DNA of 36,248 bases, taken from the NCBI GenBank assembly GCA_964433645.1, contig CAYSSK010000030.1, positions 1 to 36,248 of the forward strand, written 5' to 3'. How positions within the stretch are numbered: the first letter of the stretch is position 1; each line of letters starts with the position of its first letter. Source of the stretch: Desulfofustis sp964433645. Its GTDB lineage: Bacteria > Desulfobacterota > Desulfobulbia > Desulfobulbales > Desulfocapsaceae. The position numbers and the translations under genes were made by a program. The notes beneath the pieces are model-generated. The model made no database searches, was not told where the DNA came from, and saw nothing but the letters and a program-made list of their open reading frames with translations. Shown here one piece after another: positions 1 through 8,695 of this stretch.

Positions 1-9
1 TGGCCGCCG

Positions 10-32
10 GCTGCGGACGTCCTGTCCGCAGC
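10..32. other. GC-rich hairpin at window edge
   Basis: Nine-base perfect inverted repeat (10-18 with 24-32) around a 5-nt loop. There is no T-run after it. It could be the terminator of a gene to the left of the window or a REP-like element; the sequence does not decide. Confidence 0.35.
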
Positions 33-153
33 CCTTCGGGCCTGATTCTCCGTCCCGCCGGGCCTTCGCGATGCAGCCTCCGGCAGAACCGGCCAGCCCG
101 GGGAGCGCCAGCTCGGGGAGATGATTTTCATATACAAAAAAAGGATGGAATGA

Positions 154-1140
154 ATGGATTGTGAGATTGATTTCAGCGAGATCGGCGGGCTTCGCGTTGG
201 CCATGCCCAGGATATCCAGGCGGCTACCGGCTGTACGGTGGTGCTCTGCGAAGAGGGCGCCACCGCCGGCGTTGACGTGCGCGGCGGGGCGCCGGGCACC
301 CGCGAAACCGATCTGCTCAAACCGGAGAATCTTGTCCAGCAGGTGCACGGTGTGCTGCTGACCGGCGGCAGTGCCTTCGGCCTTGACGCCGCCGCCGGCG
401 TCATGGAGCACCTCGAACAGCAGGGTGTCGGCTTTGATGTCGGTGTTACCCGGGTGCCCATCGTCTGCGGCGCGGCTCTGTTTGACCTCACGATCGGCGA
501 TCATCGGGTCCGCCCGGATCGTGACATGGGTCGGCGGGCCTGCCATGGTGCCGGCGGTATGGTCGAACAGGGTTGTGTCGGGGCCGGGACCGGGGCGACA
601 GTCGGCAAGATCAGGGGCATGGATCGGGCCATGAAGAGCGGCATAGGCGGCGCGGCGATGGCCGTCGGTGCCTTGCGTATCGGGGCTTTGGTGGCCGTTA
701 ATTGCCTCGGCGATGTGATCGATCCGCAGGCGGGCCGCACGCTTGCCGGGTTGCTCGCCGAGGGGCGGCGGGACCTGGTCGATACCGAAGCGGTGATGCT
801 CGCCGGCGCGACCAATCCGACCAACCTGTTTCGTTCCAATACGACCATCGGCGTGGTTGCCACCAACGCCTCGTTCTGCAAGGCGCAGTTGACCAAACTG
901 GCGTCCATGGCCCAGAACGGCCTGGCCCGGACGTTGCGGCCGGCCCATTCAATGTTTGACGGGGATACGCTGTTCGCGCTGTCGACCGGAGACGTAACGG
1001 CCGATCTCAGCGCGGCCGGTATGCTCGCGGCCCGGGTGGTCGAACGGGCGGTGATAGCGGCAGTCGTTCGGGCCGGCTCACTGTGCGGTCTGCCCTGTCA
1101 TGCTGATATCTGTGCCGCCGGTCCGGCGTCCCGGCGCTGA
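154..1140 (+). CDS. P1 family (S58, DmpA/NylC-like) N-terminal-nucleophile peptidase
   Basis: A 328-residue protein of the S58 family, which self-cleaves into two chains to expose an N-terminal Ser/Thr nucleophile and then acts as an aminopeptidase, beta-aminopeptidase or amidohydrolase. The early GLRVGHAQD stretch, the glycine-rich LLTGGSAFGLDAAAGV segment (about 69-83) and the R-S-N-T-T-I-G-V-V-A-T-N block (about 227-238) are family hallmarks. By analogy with NylC, N229/T230 is the likely autocleavage site; this is inferred from motif position. ATG 154 follows an AAGGA at 141-145. Two nearer upstream ATGs (145, 150) hit stops at once. It stands alone, convergent with the permease gene to its right, so the true substrate is not indicated by neighbours. 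Confidence 0.85.
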   Translation: MDCEIDFSEIGGLRVGHAQDIQAATGCTVVLCEEGATAGVDVRGGAPGTRETDLLKPENLVQQVHGVLLTGGSAFGLDAAAGVMEHLEQQGVGFDVGVTRVPIVCGAALFDLTIGDHRVRPDRDMGRRACHGAGGMVEQGCVGAGTGATVGKIRGMDRAMKSGIGGAAMAVGALRIGALVAVNCLGDVIDPQAGRTLAGLLAEGRRDLVDTEAVMLAGATNPTNLFRSNTTIGVVATNASFCKAQLTKLASMAQNGLARTLRPAHSMFDGDTLFALSTGDVTADLSAAGMLAARVVERAVIAAVVRAGSLCGLPCHADICAAGPASRR

Positions 1141-1208
1141 GCGGCTGCGGCGCAAACGAACACGCCTGTCACCGTGCTATCGAGCCGCAACCGGGTATCG
1201 ATTAGTGA

Positions 1209-2099
1209 TCAGAGCGGCCGTGGACGCCGCTGACTGAGGTAGACGCCGAACAGGACAAGCATCGAGGCGAGGTATTGCGTCAGCGTGAAGCGTTCGCCAA
1301 GAATGATGAAGCCGAGGACCACCGTCATGACGGGGATCAGGTTGACGAAGGCCGACGCCTGACTGGCCGGAATCTGACTCACTCCATAGTTGTAGAGCAG
1401 GTAGGCGCCAAGGGTGACGAAACTGCCGAGATAGAAAACGGCCAGTGCCGATATCGGATGGAATTCACGGGGCAGATTTGTCTCCGGCGAGATGAGGAAA
1501 AAGGCGAAAAAGACGGCTCCCACCCAGCATTGTACAGCGGTCAGGAAAAAGGGCGAATAGCGGGCGCTGAGGTGCTTCAGAGACAGGGTGTATCCGGCCG
1601 CGGCAACCATCGCCAGAAATTCGAGAAAATTGCCGAGCAGCGGCTGCGGCGCATCGGTCGAGGCGTCGGCGGCCAGGCTGAGCCAGCAGGTGCCGGCGAT
1701 GGCGACCCCGAAGCCGATCATGGTCCGGCGGGTGACCGTTTCCTTGAGAAAGACCTTGGCGCCGAAGGCGACCAGCAGCGGCAGCATGGCGGTGATCAGC
1801 CCGGCCTGGGAAGCCGAGGTCAGCTGCAGGGCTTTGGCCTCGAAGATGAAATAGATACACGGTTCGCAGATCGCCATGAACAAAAGGTATTTGCCGTCGC
1901 CCCGGCGGTAGACGATCGAGCGGAGCCTGCCGAGCAGAAAGAGAAAACAAAAACTCCCGACGAGCATGCGTCCCCAGATGACCAGCATCGGGTCGTAGCC
2001 CTTGAAGGCCAGCTTCAGGGCGATGAACGAGCTGGCCCAGAGCAGCATGGCGGTAGTCAGGCTGAGGACGGGCAGCCATCTGGCCTGTTGCGGCGACAA
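1209..2099 (-). CDS. DMT superfamily (EamA) permease
   Basis: A 296-residue integral membrane protein with about ten hydrophobic helices arranged as two EamA repeats, as in drug/metabolite transporters such as RhaT/YdcZ-type permeases. It opens with a helix ending in LWASSFIALKLAF, and the second repeat carries the usual PVMTVVLGFIILGERFT signature near residues 255-271. The start is TTG, chosen because a strong GAGGAG lies 7 nt upstream (minus-strand copy of about 2107-2112) and the helix pattern begins right there. It is transcribed away from the phn operon across a shared 337-bp intergenic region. It could export an amine or amino acid, but substrate cannot be read from sequence. Confidence 0.88.
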   Translation of the reverse strand: MSPQQARWLPVLSLTTAMLLWASSFIALKLAFKGYDPMLVIWGRMLVGSFCFLFLLGRLRSIVYRRGDGKYLLFMAICEPCIYFIFEAKALQLTSASQAGLITAMLPLLVAFGAKVFLKETVTRRTMIGFGVAIAGTCWLSLAADASTDAPQPLLGNFLEFLAMVAAAGYTLSLKHLSARYSPFFLTAVQCWVGAVFFAFFLISPETNLPREFHPISALAVFYLGSFVTLGAYLLYNYGVSQIPASQASAFVNLIPVMTVVLGFIILGERFTLTQYLASMLVLFGVYLSQRRPRPL

Positions 2100-2436
2100 T
2101 GAAATTCTCCTCTCGACACTCTTTCAACACAAATATCCCGGGCCGCCGCGTTATCCGGCAGTATCTCAGCGGTGGAGCAGGATCGCCGCCGAATCGGTAA
2201 AACCCGATTCCCCCTTCACCAGCGGTCACTCGGACCGGCCAGCCACCATACCACTGGGCGATGATCCCTGCCAGTGTGAAAGGAAGGCAGAGGCTGCCGG
2301 GGTCTTGACGCCGCAACGGAAATTTCACCAATTGGTAACCTGTTTCTAATCTGTCCGGGGTTCAGTGGACTTCGTGCCCGGCACGCACCCGAGCAACTGA
2401 TCATCGGATAGCGGATGGTGTCGACAGGGAGTGGAA
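2100..2436. promoter_or_regulatory. divergent intergenic region upstream of phnG, with palindromic operator candidate
   Basis: This 337-bp gap separates the DMT permease (minus) from phnG (plus) and must hold both promoters. A perfect palindrome ACCAATTGGT sits at 2327-2336 and continues as ATTGGTAACC (2331-2340). A TCTAAT at 2345-2350 could be a -10 box, but no good -35 accompanies it. The palindrome is the best operator candidate. Related sequences recur at 16559-16573 and 33759-33768. No Pho box was recognised by eye. Confidence 0.35.
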
Positions 2437-2850
2437 ATGGAGCGCGAAGCATTGAACCATTATTTGCAGCACGTGCCTGTTGGAGAGCTGCAGGATGAGT
2501 GCGAAGCCGTCGCCAGGTGTGCGGACGTCGAGTTTGTCGGCAAGCCGACACCGCAGACCGTGCTCGTACCGGTGCGCGACCCGATTACCGGCGGCGCGTT
2601 TTTTGCCGGAGAAGTGCTCGTTACCAGCTGCATCGTCAGAGTGAACACGGTGCCGGGCTGGGCGATGGTTATGGATGACCATCCCGAGCTGGCCGGTCTG
2701 GTTGCGACCCTTGATGCGGCCTTTGCCGCCGGAGTCAGGAGCGAAGAGATAACCGCTCTGGCTGAAAATGGCTGCCGCGTGCTGGCGCAGCAGAACGACG
2801 CGATGAATCGCCGGACCAATGCAACTCGGGTATCTTTCGATCTGCTCTGA
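2437..2850 (+). CDS. phnG: C-P lyase core subunit PhnG
   Basis: A 137-residue PhnG, part of the PhnGHIJ core complex. With PhnI and PhnH it takes part in displacing adenine from ATP by a phosphonate, giving ribose 1-phosphonate 5-triphosphate. Recognisable elements are the N-terminal helix R-x-x-L-x-x-Y, the segment PTPQTVLVPVRDPITGGAFFAG and the following V-L-V-T-S-C-I-V-R-V. ATG 2437 is preferred over the in-frame GTG at 2431 because AGGGAG (2426-2431) then has a 5-nt spacing. Length is normal for the family. It is the first gene of a nine-gene phosphonate operon, with a 51-nt gap to phnH. Confidence 0.93.
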   Translation: MEREALNHYLQHVPVGELQDECEAVARCADVEFVGKPTPQTVLVPVRDPITGGAFFAGEVLVTSCIVRVNTVPGWAMVMDDHPELAGLVATLDAAFAAGVRSEEITALAENGCRVLAQQNDAMNRRTNATRVSFDLL

Positions 2851-2901
2851 TCGATGCTTTCAGGCGATTGATGAGGCGAAGACGATAAGGAGATACGGTC
2901 C

Positions 2902-3447
2902 ATGGTGGTGGGTCAGGATATCGAACAGATCAACCGGCTGAATTTTCGCAGTGCCCTCGCTGCCCTGGCCTACCCCGGCAGGTCACACCGGGTGACCCCG
3001 CTGTTTGACTCGAATCTGCTGGCCCTGGCCAGTGTACTGCTCTATGCCGAAGTGACTTACCATTACCAGGGCGATCGCGATATTCAGTTGATCGAGGCGC
3101 TCACCGGCTGCCATCCGGTTGATGCGGCTACCGCCGATTATCTGCTCAGCGATAGTGAATCCCCGGAACTGCTTGCCAAGGCGCAGGTTGGTTCACCGGA
3201 CAGCCCGGAATTCGGGGCCACCCTGGTGATCGATTGTTCTGGTGCGGCGCGGTCGACCAAAACCGTGTTGACCGGACCCGGCATCAACGGCAGCAGGCGG
3301 CTCGAGCTGCCGTTGTCGCTGGAACTGCTGGGGGAACTTGAAGAAAAGAACGCCGCCTTTCCGCTCGGCGTCGATTGTTTTCTGCTCGTTGCTCCTGACG
3401 GATTGATCGGCTTGCCGCGGACGACCCGAATCGAGGTGCTGTCATGA
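2902..3447 (+). CDS. phnH: C-P lyase core subunit PhnH
   Basis: A 181-residue PhnH, the core subunit that joins PhnG, PhnI and PhnJ. It has a PLP-transferase-like fold but no catalytic lysine role is known. The family pattern F-R-x-A-L-x-A-L-A-Y-P-G-R near residues 16-27 and the closing GVDCFLLVAPDGLIGLPRTT stretch are clear. AAGGAGA lies 8 nt before ATG 2902. The stop overlaps the phnI start by 4 nt, which suggests translational coupling. Confidence 0.93.
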   Translation: MVVGQDIEQINRLNFRSALAALAYPGRSHRVTPLFDSNLLALASVLLYAEVTYHYQGDRDIQLIEALTGCHPVDAATADYLLSDSESPELLAKAQVGSPDSPEFGATLVIDCSGAARSTKTVLTGPGINGSRRLELPLSLELLGELEEKNAAFPLGVDCFLLVAPDGLIGLPRTTRIEVLS

Positions 3448-4502
3448 GCTATGTGGCAATCAAAGGCGGTACCGAGGCTATTCGCGCCTCCAAACAATTC
3501 CTGCGTGATGAGGTGCAGGCTGCCGCGGATATCGGAGATGAGCAATTGATCCGCGGTCTGCGTTTTGCCTGCGACCGGGTCATGTCCGAAGGTGCGCTCT
3601 ACAGCGAAAAACTCGCCGCAGAAGCGGTTCGGCGGTCCGGCGGCGACCTGTTGGAAGCGGCGTTCTACCTGCGCGCCCATCGCTCGACCTGTCAGCGGAT
3701 CGGCAGTGTGGGCCGGCTCGACAGCGGGGAACTGCGCATTCTGCGCCGGATATCCTCGGCTTTCAAGGATATTGAAGGCGGCCAGATCCTCGGTCCGTCC
3801 TGCGATTACGTAATCCGGCTGTTTGCCAGCCGTGCTCCCGAAGCGGCGGCCGAGCGAGAGGACATCACCGTCCGGCATAACGATATCTTCGCGCCGAGCG
3901 CCCTGCGGTCGCTGCGCGACGACGACCTGGTGGTGCTGCTGGCCGAGCCCGGCAGCGAACCGTTTGACGTGACCCGCAGTTTCCCGCTGCCGCCCTACCC
4001 GCGCAGTGCCGTGATGCAGGTCATGGCCCGCGGCGAGACCGGCTCGCTGCTCGCCTTTGCCTATACCTCGATGCGCGGTTACGGCGACGTCCACCCGACC
4101 ATCGGCGATTTGCGCCTCGGCTGGGCTGAACTGCGCTTTACCCACCCGTTCAGCGGGCAACAGGTGACGGTCGGGGAGCTTCGCCTGACCGCCTGCGAAA
4201 CGGTCGGGACATTTGTCCGCGATCGCCGCGACGGCGCGTTGCGGCTGGCCGTCGGTTTCGGGCTGTGTTTCGGCTTCAACGAGACCAAGGCGATCGCCAT
4301 GTCCATTCTCGACCTGGCCATGAATCACCCCGGCTATTCGGTGGGCGGCGCAGGTGTTGCCACCAGCCCGGAAATGATCATTCACCATGTCGACGCGATC
4401 GAATCGATGGGCTTTGCCAATCACTTTAAACTGCCGCATTACGTGACCTTTCAGGCGGACCTGCAGGTGTTCGGCGCGGCCAGGGGGCGGGGCGATGAGT
4501 AG
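3444..4502 (+). CDS. phnI: C-P lyase core subunit PhnI
   Basis: A 352-residue PhnI, the catalytic subunit for nucleophilic displacement of adenine from ATP by the phosphonate, with PhnG and PhnL assisting. The opening MSYVAIKGGTEAI, the RAHRSTCQRIG-like segment (about residues 72-87) and the late GFCFGFNETKAIAMS-like and HHVDAIESMGF motifs are typical of PhnI, and the length matches the family. ATG overlaps phnH by 4 nt and the 3' end overlaps phnJ by 8 nt. Confidence 0.95.
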   Translation: MSYVAIKGGTEAIRASKQFLRDEVQAAADIGDEQLIRGLRFACDRVMSEGALYSEKLAAEAVRRSGGDLLEAAFYLRAHRSTCQRIGSVGRLDSGELRILRRISSAFKDIEGGQILGPSCDYVIRLFASRAPEAAAEREDITVRHNDIFAPSALRSLRDDDLVVLLAEPGSEPFDVTRSFPLPPYPRSAVMQVMARGETGSLLAFAYTSMRGYGDVHPTIGDLRLGWAELRFTHPFSGQQVTVGELRLTACETVGTFVRDRRDGALRLAVGFGLCFGFNETKAIAMSILDLAMNHPGYSVGGAGVATSPEMIIHHVDAIESMGFANHFKLPHYVTFQADLQVFGAARGRGDE

Positions 4503-5337
4503 CGGGGTGACCTTTGGCTTTTTTGACGAGGATGCCAAAAAGGAGATCCGCCGGGCCCTGCTCAAGGCGGTCGCGCTGCCCGGCTATATCGTGCCCTTTG
4601 CCTCGCGGGAGATGCCGATCGCCCGCGGCTGGGGAACCGGCGGCCTGCAGATTACCTTGTCGCTGATTACCGAGGACGACACGTTGAAGGTCATCGACCA
4701 GGGCTGCGACGGTTCGGTCAATGCCGTTAATATCCGTGATTTTATCCGCTCGGTAACGGCGGTGCCGGAGACCACCGACACCACGGCGGCCACGATCATC
4801 CAGACCCGGCACCGGGTGCCCGAACACCCGTTGCGGGAGGGGCAGACCCTGGTTTTCCAGGTGCCGTACCCGGAGGTGTTGACCACGGTGGAGCCGGATA
4901 CCGCCCGGCAGAAAGCCATGCACGCCAATGTCGATTACGCCAAGCTTTGGGTGCTGCTCTACGAGGATACCGCGCAATACGGCGACAGCCGGATCTCGGC
5001 CCGCTATCCGGTCCAGGTCAACGATCACTACGTGATGGATCCGTCGCCGATCCCCAAATACGATATCCCGCGGCTCGGCAATAACCCGGCCCTGCAGCTG
5101 TTTGGCGCCGGCCGGGAAAAACGGATTTACGCGATCCCGCCGTATACGGCTGTTGAGCCGCTCAAATTCAGCGACCGGGAGTTTTCCGTCGAACGATTCG
5201 AGGATGTATCATGTGCGCGGTGCGGCGCCACCGGCGTATTTCTCGATGAAGTGCGCCGGGACGGCAGGGTTTGCCATTTCTGCAGCGACTCCTTTTATTG
5301 CGACAGCAACCTGTCGGGACGGGACGATGCTTCTTGA
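4495..5337 (+). CDS. phnJ: alpha-D-ribose 1-methylphosphonate 5-phosphate C-P lyase PhnJ
   Basis: A 280-residue PhnJ, the radical SAM enzyme that breaks the carbon-phosphorus bond to give alkane and 5-phosphoribosyl 1,2-cyclic phosphate. Its noncanonical cluster motif is seen as C240-x2-C243-x19-C263-x5-C269. By comparison with E. coli, C240, C243 and C263 would bind the [4Fe-4S] cluster and C269 would be the thiyl residue. An extra C260 is present, and the middle spacing is about two residues shorter than I recall for E. coli. The glycyl-radical region LPGYIVPFASREMP is conserved, with G30 the expected radical glycine. It overlaps phnI and phnK. Confidence 0.96.
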   Translation: MSSGVTFGFFDEDAKKEIRRALLKAVALPGYIVPFASREMPIARGWGTGGLQITLSLITEDDTLKVIDQGCDGSVNAVNIRDFIRSVTAVPETTDTTAATIIQTRHRVPEHPLREGQTLVFQVPYPEVLTTVEPDTARQKAMHANVDYAKLWVLLYEDTAQYGDSRISARYPVQVNDHYVMDPSPIPKYDIPRLGNNPALQLFGAGREKRIYAIPPYTAVEPLKFSDREFSVERFEDVSCARCGATGVFLDEVRRDGRVCHFCSDSFYCDSNLSGRDDAS

Positions 5338-6163
5338 AATCAGAAACCTGAGCAAGATCTACGGCAGCGGCTGCGGACACTGTCTCGAGCTGACCGGAGC
5401 TGCCGACGGCAGCGGCATCTGTCCGCGCTGCCAGGCGGTAGTGGCCGTCAACCGGGTCGACCTGCGGCTCGGCGACAAAGAGATCCTCGGCGTCGTCGGT
5501 GAGTCGGGGAGCGGCAAGTCGACGCTGCTGCAATTGATCTACCAGGACCAGCCCGCCGACGACGGACAGATCTTTTTCAACGGCATCAGTGATCGCCGGG
5601 GCCGGCCGCAGAACATTCTCGACCTGTCGCCGGCCCGGATGGCCCGGCTGCGCAATCACGAGATGTCGATGATTTATCAGAACCCGCATCTCGGGCTCAA
5701 TTTCAGGTTTTCGGCCGGCGGCAATATCGCCGAGAAGATTCTTGGTTCCGGCGAGCGGCGATACGCGGTGGTCCGGGACCGGGCGCTCCATTACTTCGGC
5801 AAAATCGAGATGCCGATCTCCCGGATCGACGATTATCCCGAGACGTTTTCCGGCGGCCAGCAGCAGCGTATCCAGATCGCCAAGGCCCTGGCCAACTCGC
5901 CGCGATTACTCCTCCTCGACGAGCCGACGACCGGCCTCGATGTCTCGGTCCAGGCCCGGATCCTCGATCTGATCCGGGTCCTGCAGCAGGACATGGGTTT
6001 TTCGATGATCGTCGTCTCCCACGATCTCGGTGTGATCAATCACCTGACCGACCTGACGATGGTCATGAAAAACGGCTGCCTGGTGGAGTATGGTCTGACC
6101 GACCAGATCCTGGAAGATCCCCAGCACCCCTATACTCAGCTGCTCGTGTCGAGCAAGCTGTAG
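5327..6163 (+). CDS. phnK: ABC-type ATPase PhnK of the C-P lyase complex
   Basis: A 278-residue ABC ATPase that docks on the PhnGHIJ core and is thought to drive its opening or turnover. Walker A GESGSGKST is at 58-66, followed by signature FSGGQQQR and Walker B LLLLDEPTTGLD. Between the first strand and Walker A there is an insert with two CxxC pairs, C16/C19 and C32/C35, which looks like a small zinc or Fe-S knuckle. ATG 5327 is chosen because the homologous MLLEIRNLSK start is there; the frame stays open far upstream only through the phnJ coding region. It overlaps phnJ by 11 nt. Confidence 0.93.
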   Translation: MLLEIRNLSKIYGSGCGHCLELTGAADGSGICPRCQAVVAVNRVDLRLGDKEILGVVGESGSGKSTLLQLIYQDQPADDGQIFFNGISDRRGRPQNILDLSPARMARLRNHEMSMIYQNPHLGLNFRFSAGGNIAEKILGSGERRYAVVRDRALHYFGKIEMPISRIDDYPETFSGGQQQRIQIAKALANSPRLLLLDEPTTGLDVSVQARILDLIRVLQQDMGFSMIVVSHDLGVINHLTDLTMVMKNGCLVEYGLTDQILEDPQHPYTQLLVSSKL

Positions 6164-6175
6164 GAACCACGTGAG

Positions 6176-6892
6176 ATGACGGATAAACAGCAGCACAATG
6201 GGTGGAAACTGCAGGTTCGCGGACTCACCAAGATGTTCACGCTGCACCAGCGCGGCGGGGCGCAGGTCTGCGGCTTTCGCGATCTCGACCTGGAGGTTGC
6301 CGCCGGCCAGCTGCTCGCCCTGTACGGCCCGAGCGGAGCCGGCAAGTCATCGGTGCTCAAGTCCATTTACCGCACCTATCGCCCCCAGTCCGGCAGTGCC
6401 AGATTCAACAGGCAAGACGGCAGCGTCGTCGATCTGGCCCGCTGTCCGGAAGGTATGGTGCTGGACCTGCGCCGCCGGGAAATCGCCTTTGTCACCCAGT
6501 TTTTGAAAACCCTGCCGCGGATCGGCGCCCGCGACGTGGTCGCCCAGCCGCTCGTCGAACTCGGCGAGCCGGCCGAGCAGGCCCGGCGGCAGGCTGCCGA
6601 TTTGCTCGGCCGGCTCGGTATTCGCGAGGAACTGCTGGACCTGTCGCCGCTGACCTTTTCCGGCGGGGAACAGCAGCGGGTCAATATCGCCCGGGCGGTT
6701 ATCGCGCCGAAGGAATTGATCCTGCTCGATGAGCCGACCGCATCGCTCGATCAGCGCAGTTCGGACGTGGTGCTCACCATTCTTGGGGATCTGAAGAAAC
6801 GGGGGATTGCGATGATCGCCATTTTCCATGACCAAAGCAAGATCGAGCAGGTCGCCGATGTGTCCTGCCGGATCGATCGGAGCAGCTCATGA
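6176..6892 (+). CDS. phnL: ABC-type ATPase PhnL of the C-P lyase complex
   Basis: A 238-residue second ABC ATPase of the C-P lyase system. It has Walker A GPSGAGKSS, signature FSGGEQQRVNIARAV and Walker B LILLDEPTASLD. PhnL pairs with PhnK on the core complex and is needed for formation of the ribose phosphonate triphosphate. It starts 12 nt after phnK and overlaps phnM by 4 nt. The D-L-D-L-E-V-A-A-G-Q-L-L-A-L-Y-G approach to the P-loop is typical of PhnL rather than of import ATPases. Confidence 0.93.
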   Translation: MTDKQQHNGWKLQVRGLTKMFTLHQRGGAQVCGFRDLDLEVAAGQLLALYGPSGAGKSSVLKSIYRTYRPQSGSARFNRQDGSVVDLARCPEGMVLDLRRREIAFVTQFLKTLPRIGARDVVAQPLVELGEPAEQARRQAADLLGRLGIREELLDLSPLTFSGGEQQRVNIARAVIAPKELILLDEPTASLDQRSSDVVLTILGDLKKRGIAMIAIFHDQSKIEQVADVSCRIDRSSS

Positions 6893-8055
6893 TCGGGGCA
6901 GTGCGTTCTTCGCGGGTACTGGTCGGCCCGACCATCCGGCCCGCCGATATTCTGCTCGAGCACGATTATATCGCCGCTGTTGCACCCTACAATTCCGCCG
7001 GATCGGCCTACGATCTCGGCAATCGATTGGTAGCCCCCGGCCTGGTCGATCTCCATTGCGATGCGGTGGAAAAAGAGATCGAACCGCGGCCCGGCGCGCC
7101 GTTTCCCATCGATTCCGCATTGGTTGAACTCGACAAAAAACTGGCCATGACCGGCATCACGACGATGTTTCATGCCATCGCCTTTAACGAGGAGTCACTT
7201 GTCGGCCAGCGCGGCAACGACAGCGCCGGCCGTGTTATCGAGCGGATCCACGCCGCCAACCGGCGGGAATTGCTGGTTGACAACCTGGTGCATGCCCGCT
7301 GGGAGATTACCTCGTTCACGTCGGTTCCGATCATCAAACGCCTGATCGGAAACAACGCGGTCCAGATAATGTCCTTTATGGATCACAGTCCCGGTCAAGG
7401 GCAGTTTCGCTCGCTGGAGACGTGGAAGAATTATCATATGCCGGTCTATGAGTTGACCGAACAGCAGGTGGCCCGAGTCATCGACAACCAGCGGGACAAG
7501 CGCGGGCGCTGCCGCGACCTGCTTGATGATCTGGCCCGTTGCGCCCGGGTGCGCGGAGTGATAATGGCATCCCACGATGACGACTGCACGGACAAGGTCG
7601 ATTTGATGAAGGGGTTGGGTGTCAATATCGTCGAATTTCCTTTGAGTGGTGACGTTGCCGACTATGCGAGACAATGCGGGATGGCCGTCGGAATGGGTGC
7701 CCCCAACGTCGTCAGAGGGCGCAGCCAGAGTGGCAATATCGCCGCCAGGCCACTGGTGGAGCAGGGGCTCTGCGATTTTCTCTGCGCCGACTACCATCCC
7801 AGTTCATTGCTGCAATCGGCGTATGTGCTCCACCGTGAACAGCGGCTGGCCCTGGGCGACGCACTGGCTCTGATTTCCAGTCGGCCGGCGGCTATTGCCG
7901 GTCTCAATGATCGCGGCCGGATCGAGAGCGGGACGCTTGCCGATCTGATTGTTATCGAGGAAGGTCCGGTGGTGCGGGTGGTGTTGACCATCAAATCGGG
8001 AAACCCTGTTTACAGCAGTCTCGGCTGCTTTTGCCACTATGAACATGCCGCCTGA
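6889..8055 (+). CDS. phnM: alpha-D-ribose 1-methylphosphonate 5-triphosphate diphosphatase PhnM (copy 1)
   Basis: A 388-residue amidohydrolase-fold enzyme that removes pyrophosphate from ribose 1-phosphonate 5-triphosphate to make the PhnJ substrate. The metal site begins at D-L-H56-C-D and continues into the family E-x-x-x-x-P-R-P-G. Later SFMDHSPGQGQ and ASHDDD blocks supply further metal ligands, and the MGAPNVVRG and DYHPSSLLQ stretches are also family hallmarks. It overlaps phnL by 4 nt and the next gene by 17 nt. A second, clearly different PhnM lies at 27588-28730. Copy 1 has HCDAVEKEIEPRPG where copy 2 has HTDNLEKNIQPRPG. Confidence 0.93.
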   Translation: MIGAVRSSRVLVGPTIRPADILLEHDYIAAVAPYNSAGSAYDLGNRLVAPGLVDLHCDAVEKEIEPRPGAPFPIDSALVELDKKLAMTGITTMFHAIAFNEESLVGQRGNDSAGRVIERIHAANRRELLVDNLVHARWEITSFTSVPIIKRLIGNNAVQIMSFMDHSPGQGQFRSLETWKNYHMPVYELTEQQVARVIDNQRDKRGRCRDLLDDLARCARVRGVIMASHDDDCTDKVDLMKGLGVNIVEFPLSGDVADYARQCGMAVGMGAPNVVRGRSQSGNIAARPLVEQGLCDFLCADYHPSSLLQSAYVLHREQRLALGDALALISSRPAAIAGLNDRGRIESGTLADLIVIEEGPVVRVVLTIKSGNPVYSSLGCFCHYEHAA

Positions 8056-8695
8056 CAATCTCCCGGACGTTGAGCGGATAACCGTCCGCTTGGGCGAGCA
8101 GCCGATCGTTTCAGACGACGCCTCGGTGCAGGACTGCACCCTCGGCCGCTATACCGAAATCGCCGCCGGCGCCAAACTCGAGGAAACAGTCCTCGGTGAC
8201 TATTCCTACGTGATGGAGCGTAGTGATATCATCTATGCGCAGATCGGCAAATTCGTCAATATCGCCTCAGACGTCAGGGTCAATCCGGGCAATCACCCGG
8301 TCGAATGGGTCAGTCAGCACCACTTTCTCTATCGGATGACCCGCTATGACCTGGCCGGCCACGACGATGAATCCTTTTTTGCCTGGCGGCGACTGCAGAA
8401 AGTCGTCGTCGGTCACGACGTCTGGATCGGTCATCGGGCCATTGTCCTGCCGGGGATCACCATCGGCAACGGCGCGGTGGTCGGCGCCGGGACGGTGGTC
8501 ACCCGTGACGTCCCACCTTATACGGTCGTTGCCGGGGTGCCGGGCCGGCCGATTCGCAGCCGCTTCCCGGAAGCGGTGTGGCGCCGGCTCGAGCAGACGG
8601 CCTGGTGGGATTGGGAACACCAGCTGCTCGCCGAACGGCTCGACGATTTTCGCGATGTCCGTCATTTCCTGTCGCTTTACGGCCGCGAGCGATGA
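8039..8695 (+). CDS. phosphonate-operon hexapeptide-repeat acyltransferase
   Basis: A 218-residue left-handed beta-helix (LbH) transferase of the kind often found in phn operons. Isoleucine-patch hexapeptide repeats run from about residue 20 to 165, including VWIGHRAIVLPGITIGNGAV and VVGAGTVVTRDVPPYTVVAGV. The closing GVPGRPIRSRF is the usual xenobiotic/maltose acetyltransferase ending. It probably acetylates an aminophosphonate or a breakdown product; that is inferred from operon position. ATG 8039 overlaps phnM; ATG 8045 is an alternative two codons later. The stop overlaps phnN by 4 nt. Confidence 0.85.
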   Translation: MNMPPDNLPDVERITVRLGEQPIVSDDASVQDCTLGRYTEIAAGAKLEETVLGDYSYVMERSDIIYAQIGKFVNIASDVRVNPGNHPVEWVSQHHFLYRMTRYDLAGHDDESFFAWRRLQKVVVGHDVWIGHRAIVLPGITIGNGAVVGAGTVVTRDVPPYTVVAGVPGRPIRSRFPEAVWRRLEQTAWWDWEHQLLAERLDDFRDVRHFLSLYGRER

